Part shown: positions 7,097-13,983 of the stretch, piece after piece
How positions within the stretch are numbered: the first letter of the stretch is position 1
How the letters are laid out: each line of letters starts with the position of its first letter
Assembly (NCBI GenBank): GCA_030673005.1
Contig: DAOVFI010000030.1
Coordinates: 1 to 13,983, forward strand
Length of the DNA: 13,983 bases
Direction of reading: 5' to 3'
Origin: Planctomycetales bacterium
GTDB taxonomy: Bacteria; Planctomycetota; Phycisphaerae; SM23-33
The notes under the pieces: model-generated
Seen by the model: only the letters and a program-made list of their open reading frames with translations
Told to the model about the DNA's origin: nothing
Database searches by the model: none
Program-made: the position numbers and the translations under genes

Positions 7097-8323
7097 TCAG
7101 AATTCCATCGGCAGGACGACGGGCTTGTGTGTCTCGACGGCGGATCGGGCCTGTTCGTAGGCCTCGTCGTACTGGGCGGCGACTACCTCCCAGGAAACCA
7201 CCTTCTCGAGGTATCGGCGGAGATTGTTTCCCAGATCCATCCTCAGGCCTTCGTCGCAGGCCAGTGTTACGACGTGCTCGCGGAGCATCTGCTTGTTGGT
7301 GAACAGCAACCCGCCGCCGCTCTCAAGCGTCTGGGCGGTCAGACCCTCCATCGGCGCGGTGGTGATAAACGGTTTGTTCAACGCTATGATTCTCGCAAGC
7401 GTGCCCGACTGCGTCTCATCGGTGCTGGGCAGGACGATGAAGTCGCACACAGCCATCATTTTGTAATACTGCTCGCCGCGGGGTACGAATTCGTAGTAGT
7501 GGGCCAGGCCCTTGTCTTCCAGGAGGTTGACCTGCTGTTTGTATTTTTCGTAATCGCTCTTGTGGTTGGCGTCTCTCATTGCCCCTGCCGCCAGCAGGTC
7601 CCACTCCTGACCGGTCTTGTCCTTGATAATCGCGGCGATGTCTTCCCACATGCTGGTGAGGATGTCCCATCGCTTGTTCGACTGGATCCACCCGATCAGT
7701 CCGACCAGGTGTTTACCCAGACTCCTGGCCTTGTCCAGGCCCAGTTCCTTGCGGAGTTTGGGCACTTCGGCGACGGTCCACCTCCGGTCGGATCGCGCCC
7801 CGTGAGGTATTACCATGATGTTGCGCGGCGTCGGCCAGCCCTTGCCGTGGAAGTTCCAGTCCAGTCGCCACTTCTGATAGTGGCACTTGAACAGCACCAC
7901 GTGTGCTCGCTGGGAGAGTTTATAAAGGAAATTCGCCTCGAAGTCCGTCAGGCGTCCGTGGACCGTGTGCGGTTCGACAATAATCGGAAACTCGCCGATC
8001 GCGTCCAGCAGCGCCAGGAAGCCCTCGTTGCCGTCGCCGGCGCCGCGGGAATCGTGATATTCGTACAGCCCGTACTCGTGCTCGATATGTATCGCATACG
8101 GCTGGAGCTGGCGGATCTTGGCCGCAACGGGGCGCCACCAGTCGCGCTGCGACATGTCGATTACCGGAAAGACGCCGTCGCCGGCGCCGTCGGTATGACT
8201 GATAACCAGGACATCCCGTTCGCCGTGGCGTTTTTGGATGAACTCACGCGCCTCTTCGCAGAAGGTCGCAATGCCGCACAGGCGCGGCGGGTACGAACTG
8301 ATCATTACTATGGGAGACAACAT
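7097..8323 (-). CDS. GT4-like glycosyltransferase (GT-B fold)
   Basis: A 408-residue cytoplasmic glycosyltransferase predicted to transfer a sugar from an activated donor to a glycan or lipid acceptor. The N-terminal Rossmann half has SSYPPRLCGIATF (9-21) and IEHEYGLYEY (80-89), which match the start of its upstream neighbour (DYVPRQCGIATF, LQHEYGLF). The C-terminal donor-binding half has VIPHGA (171-176), GLIGWIQSNKRWD (208-220) and LPSTDETQSGTLARIIALNK (298-317). In this last block the second Glu of the usual GT4 E-x7-E motif is not conserved. The ATG at 8323 has GAGGA (plus-strand 8332-8336) 8 nt upstream, overlapping the stop codon of the preceding gene, so translation is probably coupled. 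It is the last gene of the two-gene operon. Donor and acceptor are unknown. Confidence 0.85.
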   Translation of the reverse strand: MLSPIVMISSYPPRLCGIATFCEEAREFIQKRHGERDVLVISHTDGAGDGVFPVIDMSQRDWWRPVAAKIRQLQPYAIHIEHEYGLYEYHDSRGAGDGNEGFLALLDAIGEFPIIVEPHTVHGRLTDFEANFLYKLSQRAHVVLFKCHYQKWRLDWNFHGKGWPTPRNIMVIPHGARSDRRWTVAEVPKLRKELGLDKARSLGKHLVGLIGWIQSNKRWDILTSMWEDIAAIIKDKTGQEWDLLAAGAMRDANHKSDYEKYKQQVNLLEDKGLAHYYEFVPRGEQYYKMMAVCDFIVLPSTDETQSGTLARIIALNKPFITTAPMEGLTAQTLESGGGLLFTNKQMLREHVVTLACDEGLRMDLGNNLRRYLEKVVSWEVVAAQYDEAYEQARSAVETHKPVVLPMEF

Positions 8324-8334
8324 TGCAAGCTTCC

Positions 8335-10710
8335 TCAGCCATTCTGAACAACTGCTTGGCCGGTGCGCTCCGGCAGATCACTCGCCGAAGGCGTGCCGCC
8401 GACTTTAACTTCTTTATCGGCATCCGTCCGGCCCAACGTTTGCTGAGTTTGCCTTTCGGCCATCAGGAGCAGACTCATCAGCCATGCAAGTGTGCTCTCG
8501 GCGCCCTGGTTGCGATTGAGGCGATCGGGATGTATTCCGTCGCGGCAGCCGCCGGTCGTGAAGTCATAGACCGGTTGCTGAATATCATTGTCGCCCAGGA
8601 ACCAGTTGAAGCACCTTCGGGCCTGTTTGAGCCAGTATTTCTGTCCGGTAACGTTATAGGCCTCGATGCAGGCGTCTATGAGGCCGTGTGCCTCGACAGG
8701 CTGCTGATCGAACTGCGCCGGCCGGCCGTCCCGTGGAAACCAGCCGTTGGTGCCTATGATCGACAGGTTCCCGTTTTCGGCGGTCTGGATATCCAGCAGC
8801 CACCGCAGCGCCCGCTCGCCCATCTCAATCATATCGGATCGGAACATCCACTTGCCGCTCATCAGCAAAGCGTGGGCCAGTTTGGCGTTGTCGTACGTAA
8901 CGACGTCCTCGCACCAGGGCCAGTCGCCGCTCGAGTTATCGACGAAACACCGAAAGAGCATATCGGCCAGGACGGTCCGGGACCTTTTTGCCTCGCTGTC
9001 GCCGCCGAAACGCTTTAGATACGCATGGATACCGACGATGGTGAATGCCCAGGCGCGCGGCGAAACAAACCTATCGACGGTCGAAAGCGCCCGCTCGAAC
9101 AGTCGCGTCGCCAGACCGATGATCGGTTCGGCCTTGCACATCGCCACACAGACTCCCAGTCCCCACAGCGCCCTTCCGTGAGAGTCCTCCGAGCCGACCA
9201 TCTCGGCCCATTGCCGGTCATAATTCATGAAATTGCGGAATCGCCCCGTCTCGTGGTCCAGCGCGTAGCACAGGAACGACAGATACCGCTGTAGCAGCGG
9301 AAGGATCGCCTCGTCGTGCGTCTGGTTCCAGTACATCGACGCGACGATCAGCGCCCTTGCGTTATCGTCGGTGGCGTATCCGTGGCGTCGGTCCGCCGTG
9401 GCGAAGATGCAGTGCTGGAGCAGACCGGTATCGTCGGTGAGCATGTTAAAATGTCGCAGGTCGATCTCCGGCAGTTCGTAAGTCGGCGCTGATTCGTCCG
9501 CCGAGGTCGCCTCCGAGCGGGTTACTACAATAACGGGACGGATCGGCTTCTTCTGTGCGTCCTTAAACACTTTCAGGTAGCGTTTGCCCACCTCCGGCCA
9601 GATCATCTGCCGACTGTACTGGTAGGCCCGTTTACGCATCGCGTCGCGCTCGAGGTCGCTGCCCAGCAGGTCCAGCAACTGTTGTGCGATCGCGTCGGAA
9701 TCTTTGAAGGGCACGATCCGCCCGCGGTCTTCGGCGAGGACTTCCTGGGCATACCAGTACGGGGTGGATATTATCGCGTTTCCGGTCCCCAGTGCGTATG
9801 CCAGCACGCCGGAGACGATCTGTGCCTCGCCGAGGTAGGGCGTAACGCAGATGTCGGCGGCGCAGAGGAATTCGTACAACTCCGCCTGCTCGACGAAACG
9901 GTTCTGGAATATAACGTTCCGTTCGACGCCCAGTTCCCGCGCAAGGCGGTGCAGCCCTGTGCGATATTCCTCCCCGCTTTGCCGACGTATGTGCGGGTGC
10001 GTGGCGCCGACGACCATATACGCGACGTTGGGATGTTTCTCCACAACCGCAGGCAGTGCACGGATGGCGTATTCGATGCCTTTGCCCGGCGAGAGCAGCC
10101 CGAAGGTCAATATCAGTTCGCGCCCCTCGACGCCGAACTTGTCCTTGTAAAAGGCCGGGTCCACGAAAGGAACGTCCGGGATGCCGTGGGGAATGACGAC
10201 TATCTTTTCAGGCTCGACGTCATAGACTTCCTGAAGGAACTGTCTGGCCCTGTCGGCCATTACGACGACCGTGGTGCTGAGCCGGCATATTTCCGACAGA
10301 ACCTTTTGCTGGTCTTCGAGCGGGTTGGACAGGACGGTGTGGAGCGTACTGACCAGGGGTCTGCGGAGCCGGCGAAGCGTCGTCAGGACGTGCGCTCCGC
10401 TGGGACCGCCGAACAGGCCGTACTCGTGCTGGAGGCAGACGACTGTAGCGTTGGAGATGTTGGCGAACTCCGCCGCCCGATGGTAGTCGCCCTGGGCGGA
10501 TTCGCGAACCTCGAAACGAACGTCCCCGTTGTAGCGGTACCCCTCGGGGATGTCGTTCATAGCCACCACGCTACAACGGTACGACTTACCGGCCTGACCG
10601 GCTACCGCCTCGCGCAAGTCCCGCGTAAAGGTGGCGATCCCGCACTGCCTGGGAACGTAATCGCCGATAAACATGATCTCTTTCTTGTCAAATCGTTCGA
10701 TGCGAGTCAT
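8335..10710 (-). CDS. GT4 glycosyltransferase fused to an (alpha/alpha) toroid domain
   Basis: A 791-residue two-domain enzyme. Residues 1-385 are a GT-B/GT4 glycosyltransferase: DYVPRQCGIATFTRDL (17-32), LQHEYGLFGG (93-102), STLHTV (121-126), VIPHGIPDVPF (172-182), LTFGLLSPGKGIEYAIRALP (201-220), and a donor-binding segment around PYLGEAQIVSGVLAYALGTG (291-310). After a linker (about 386-410), residues about 411-755 form a helical domain with conserved blocks DDTGLLQH (426-433), RRHGYATDDNARAL (441-454), SEDSHGRALWGLG (507-519), DWPWCEDVVTYDNAKLAHAL (596-615) and NQGAESTLAWL (734-744). The acidic, aromatic and His content of these blocks suggests a glycan-binding or glycosidase-like toroid. 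The ATG has GAGGA 4 nt upstream and a promoter at 10775-10803. No signal peptide or membrane segment. The glycosyltransferase assignment is firm. The toroid's role is inferred only. Confidence 0.88.
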   Translation of the reverse strand: MTRIERFDKKEIMFIGDYVPRQCGIATFTRDLREAVAGQAGKSYRCSVVAMNDIPEGYRYNGDVRFEVRESAQGDYHRAAEFANISNATVVCLQHEYGLFGGPSGAHVLTTLRRLRRPLVSTLHTVLSNPLEDQQKVLSEICRLSTTVVVMADRARQFLQEVYDVEPEKIVVIPHGIPDVPFVDPAFYKDKFGVEGRELILTFGLLSPGKGIEYAIRALPAVVEKHPNVAYMVVGATHPHIRRQSGEEYRTGLHRLARELGVERNVIFQNRFVEQAELYEFLCAADICVTPYLGEAQIVSGVLAYALGTGNAIISTPYWYAQEVLAEDRGRIVPFKDSDAIAQQLLDLLGSDLERDAMRKRAYQYSRQMIWPEVGKRYLKVFKDAQKKPIRPVIVVTRSEATSADESAPTYELPEIDLRHFNMLTDDTGLLQHCIFATADRRHGYATDDNARALIVASMYWNQTHDEAILPLLQRYLSFLCYALDHETGRFRNFMNYDRQWAEMVGSEDSHGRALWGLGVCVAMCKAEPIIGLATRLFERALSTVDRFVSPRAWAFTIVGIHAYLKRFGGDSEAKRSRTVLADMLFRCFVDNSSGDWPWCEDVVTYDNAKLAHALLMSGKWMFRSDMIEMGERALRWLLDIQTAENGNLSIIGTNGWFPRDGRPAQFDQQPVEAHGLIDACIEAYNVTGQKYWLKQARRCFNWFLGDNDIQQPVYDFTTGGCRDGIHPDRLNRNQGAESTLAWLMSLLLMAERQTQQTLGRTDADKEVKVGGTPSASDLPERTGQAVVQNG

Positions 10711-10774
10711 CTGGTCCTCAATAGTAACGATATATCAGTTTAAGCCGATTTTTCCTAGTTTTACCGGACTACTG

Positions 10775-10803
10775 ATTCTATCCTGTCCGTTTTCTCCATT
10801 CAA
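10775..10803 (-). promoter_or_regulatory. Promoter of the glycosyltransferase operon
   Basis: Read on the minus strand, TTGAAT (plus 10798-10803) and TAGAAT (plus 10775-10780) are separated by exactly 17 bp. They match TTGACA at 4 of 6 and TATAAT at 5 of 6 positions. The start site would be near 10768, giving a leader of about 57 nt. It lies just past the terminator of the corC-like gene, so the glycosyltransferase pair forms its own transcription unit. Confidence 0.6.
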
Positions 10804-10841
10804 CCGGATTAATTTCGGCAATCCGACGACATGTGTTCATC

Positions 10842-10862
10842 AAGAAAAAGACCACCCGGCCG

Positions 10863-10877
<15 letters not shown>
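10842..10877 (-). terminator. Rho-independent terminator of the corC-like gene
   Basis: On the minus strand AAAGAC then CCGGC pairs with GCCGG then GTCTTT, with a 3-nt bulge (GTG) on the 3' side and a 6-nt loop, followed by a T-run ending TTTTTCTT. The stem starts inside the coding region and the stop codon TAG (plus 10863-10865) lies in the loop, so the last codons of the gene are part of the terminator. Confidence 0.75.
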
Positions 10878-12170
<1,293 letters not shown>

Positions 12171-12256
12171 GACAGGGAACGCTCCAATCAAACGCGTCCG
12201 CTTATATCTATCGTGCCGGACACAAAACACGCGGGTCAGCGCCCCGATTCATTATT

Positions 12257-12285
12257 ATTCTACCAACCGGAATGCCAAACAGCAA
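12257..12285 (-). promoter_or_regulatory. Candidate internal promoter upstream of the corC-like gene
   Basis: On the minus strand TTGCTG (plus 12280-12285) lies 17 bp before TAGAAT (plus 12257-12262). The -10 matches 5 of 6 positions but the -35 only 3 of 6. It would start transcription near 12250 in the gap of about 146 bp after ybeY, making the corC-like gene partly independent. Confidence 0.4.
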
Positions 12286-12316
12286 GGGCGCCGCCGCTTT
12301 CGCGAGTCCCGGCAAT

Positions 12317-12757
12317 TTAACCGGGTTTGCCGAATTCGCCCAGCAATTCTTCCTGGCGTGCGTTCATTCGCTTTGCCTGTGCGGCGGTGGCGTCGTCGTA
12401 GCCCGTCAGGTGCAGCAGTCCGTGGATGATGTAGAGCGTCAGTTCGCTCTGAGCCGACAGTCCGTGGCGCGGACCTTCAACCGCCGCAACGTCGCCGCAG
12501 ACTATAATCTGGGCCGATATGCCTCGAGTGCCGCCCTCGGAAAGGTCAAAACTCAACACGTCCGTAACGCAGGAGCGGTCCAGGTAGCGACGATTAAGCG
12601 ATTCCATCTCGCCGGCATCGACAATCGCCACGTCAATGTCCTCGACGCTCCGCCCTTCAGCCGTTGTAACGAACTCTACCAGCCGTCGCAGATGCGCAGT
12701 GCGGACGCCAACGGCCTTCTGGCGGTTTGATATTGTAATCTTCGCTCTATGCGGCAT
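12317..12757 (-). CDS. ybeY: YbeY, 16S rRNA maturation endoribonuclease
   Basis: A 146-residue member of the YbeY (UPF0054) family, a zinc-dependent RNase that acts in 16S rRNA 3'-end maturation and ribosome quality control in the cytoplasm. The length is typical. Signature blocks are LNRRYLDRSCVTDVLSF (54-70, with the family TDVLSF), GDV (88-90) and HGLLHLTGYDD (112-122). In the E. coli enzyme the zinc is held by three histidines in the pattern HGxLHxxGYDH; here H112 and H116 are kept but the third position is D122. This substitution is, as far as I recall, also found in other phyla and can still bind metal, so the protein is probably active. The ATG at 12757 lies 7 bp after the stop of the upstream beta-helix gene, with only a weak ribosome binding site, suggesting coupled translation. 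The corC-like gene follows. Confidence 0.9.
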   Translation of the reverse strand: MPHRAKITISNRQKAVGVRTAHLRRLVEFVTTAEGRSVEDIDVAIVDAGEMESLNRRYLDRSCVTDVLSFDLSEGGTRGISAQIIVCGDVAAVEGPRHGLSAQSELTLYIIHGLLHLTGYDDATAAQAKRMNARQEELLGEFGKPG

Positions 12758-12764
12758 CTCACAA

Positions 12765-13983
12765 TCACTTGTTTTTCATCGTCCAGCGATACTGGTCCAT
12801 CGGAGTCAGTATCTCCGCTGGAGTCTGCTTCGTCCTGTCATACATGTACATAATCACATAATCCACCCAGCCGTCAGCCGGGCTTTTAAAAGTGAATTTT
12901 CCGTCTAATACGTCCCTGGAGTAATATTTCGCCGGGAATTTCGTCCTGCCGTCGTACTTGAATCCCTGGTCATATTTCTTCTCGGCGATCCTGATCGTCA
13001 TCCTCCACCTGCCCGGATAAGGCGGCTTCCAGTTGCACTTGTAGGTTTGCCCTTTAGTTATGGGCTTGTTCACCTGCCGCCTGTACCAGTTATTCGGATA
13101 GACCAGCGCCCCCAGCACGACACCTCCGCTCCTACCGAACTTCGCCCAACTCGATGTAATACACCCGGGCCAACTTCTGGGTATCGTAAGCCCGCCCCAC
13201 TTGCCGGGACTGCACCACATCGTATCTCCCTTCGGGCCGCTGTCGTTCAGGAACCAGGGGGCGGCTTCCTTGAACGGCACCGTCCACGTAAAGACCCACA
13301 TGCAGGGATTGGTTATGTTCTCGTAGAAGCATATAATCATCTTTCCGCTCGGTGCTTTCGGCCGGCCCGGAGGGTCCCTCAAGGAATCCACAACAAAATC
13401 ATTACCACCCTCGACCGGGGCAAGAGCCATTCTGACTTTCCCGTGAATGCCCAGTTCCGTGGCGTTCTTGACGCCTCTTACCTCAAACCAGGGCTTGTTA
13501 CGCGGGAAACGGTAGGTAGTGGTAACCGATTTCCCGCCCTGATGCTCTACTATGATCTCCTGGGGTGTATTTTTTATGATCTTAAAATACTTCGGCTGCG
13601 AGTGGCCGTAGTTCCTCCGGCCGTCGGGGTCAACATAGACTTTGTAAAGAACGTTTCTCCATATCCTGGGTTTTCCGTCCACCTTTCCGTGCAGCGTTAT
13701 GGTCCGATAGAAGTACAGATAGAAGAACTCGTTCTCTATTACAGCATCGCCCTTGAATTCGTGGCCGATCTGTCCGTATGGAACCTGCTTCCACAATTGT
13801 TGTTTGGCATAAGGCCTGAAGCCGTTGTGCCAGGGATGTTTCTCGCCCACGTCCCAGAGTTTCACACTGGGCTGCGCCTTCTTTTTTTCCCTTCCGCTCT
13901 TTGACGCCTCCTTCGTGTTCCCATAAGCGCCGATGTTTATTCGGCCCCCGTTCGGGGCCGGTTCCTTCGAAAAATCAGCCTTT
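12765..13983 (-). CDS. C-terminal part of a large right-handed beta-helix protein (5' end outside window)
   Basis: The reading frame is open from the window edge to the TGA at 12765-12767, so this is the last 405 or so residues of a longer protein. The GTG at 13865 is therefore not a necessary start. The first residues, DFSKEPAPNGGRINIGAYGN, carry the PNGGRIN(I/L)GAYG signature that closes right-handed parallel beta-helix domains in many secreted planctomycete proteins. A Lys-rich linker (GREKKKAQPS, 30-39) leads into a tail of about 360 residues, rich in aromatics and predicted beta-strands, which I cannot assign to a family. Its segments include RNYGHSQPKYFKIIKN, TTTYRFPRNKPWFEVRGVKN and a Trp-rich stretch around PWFLNDSGPKGDTMWCSPGK. 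The N-terminal signal and most of the helix are not visible. By family it is probably exported and may bind or cleave polysaccharide, but no catalytic site is identified. Confidence 0.75.
   Translation of the reverse strand, partial: KADFSKEPAPNGGRINIGAYGNTKEASKSGREKKKAQPSVKLWDVGEKHPWHNGFRPYAKQQLWKQVPYGQIGHEFKGDAVIENEFFYLYFYRTITLHGKVDGKPRIWRNVLYKVYVDPDGRRNYGHSQPKYFKIIKNTPQEIIVEHQGGKSVTTTYRFPRNKPWFEVRGVKNATELGIHGKVRMALAPVEGGNDFVVDSLRDPPGRPKAPSGKMIICFYENITNPCMWVFTWTVPFKEAAPWFLNDSGPKGDTMWCSPGKWGGLTIPRSWPGCITSSWAKFGRSGGVVLGALVYPNNWYRRQVNKPITKGQTYKCNWKPPYPGRWRMTIRIAEKKYDQGFKYDGRTKFPAKYYSRDVLDGKFTFKSPADGWVDYVIMYMYDRTKQTPAEILTPMDQYRWTMKNK

Noticed and set aside
7127..8347. Long plus-strand open frame (406 codons) opposite the smaller glycosyltransferase
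   Set aside because: The minus-strand frame carries glycosyltransferase motifs and a ribosome binding site; the plus frame has neither.
9682..10743. Plus-strand open frame (353 codons) opposite the larger glycosyltransferase
   Set aside because: Antisense shadow of the N-terminal glycosyltransferase domain, with no recognisable domain.
12765..13865. A complete 366-codon gene starting at GTG 13865
   Set aside because: The same frame is open to the window edge and encodes a known beta-helix closing signature upstream of that GTG, so the gene is longer and partial here.
13047..13904. Plus-strand open frame (285 codons) opposite the beta-helix gene tail
   Set aside because: The minus strand continues an open frame with the PNGGRINIGAYG signature; the plus frame looks random.

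Overview
The window is GC-rich bacterial chromosome with strong G/C bias at third codon positions. It looks like a planctomycete, probably of the Phycisphaerae type. This is an inference from the gene families and from the C-terminal signature of a right-handed beta-helix protein, not from a marker gene. There is no rRNA, tRNA, CRISPR array, integrase or transposase.

Left part (about 1-6473, plus strand): a polysaccharide or glycoside degradation cluster. After a nested palindromic element (1-130) and a CTCTGCG-rich leader come three genes: a four-domain GH20-type beta-N-acetylhexosaminidase (273-2897), a TIM-barrel glycosidase of the DUF4038/apiosidase-like kind (2997-4478), and a secreted heparinase II/III-type polysaccharide lyase (4608-6473). 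Hairpin repeats separate the genes, including a 103-bp REP/MITE-like palindrome just before the lyase. The two glycosidases have in-frame stops immediately upstream of their starts, so they cannot carry a signal peptide, while the lyase has one. The simplest reading is external cleavage by the lyase followed by intracellular hydrolysis.

Middle (6474-7096): a clear sigma70-type promoter and strong ribosome binding site drive a 76-residue protein with six cysteines and no recognisable family. About 300 bp without a convincing gene follow.

Right part (7097-13983, all minus strand): in transcription order, the C-terminal half of a large right-handed beta-helix protein (its 5' end lies outside the window), ybeY (16S rRNA maturation endoribonuclease), and a CorC/HlyC-type membrane CBS protein that ends in a rho-independent terminator. 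A fresh promoter then drives two tandem paralogous GT4-like glycosyltransferases. The first is fused to an (alpha/alpha) toroid domain. The second starts 11 bp after the first ends, with its ribosome binding site overlapping the first gene's stop codon.

The items most worth a second look are the glycosyltransferase/toroid pair, the Cys-rich miniprotein, the unidentified C-terminal domain of the beta-helix protein and its tight link to ybeY, the Asp replacing the third zinc-ligand His in YbeY, and the two palindromic elements. None is proven to be a new system.
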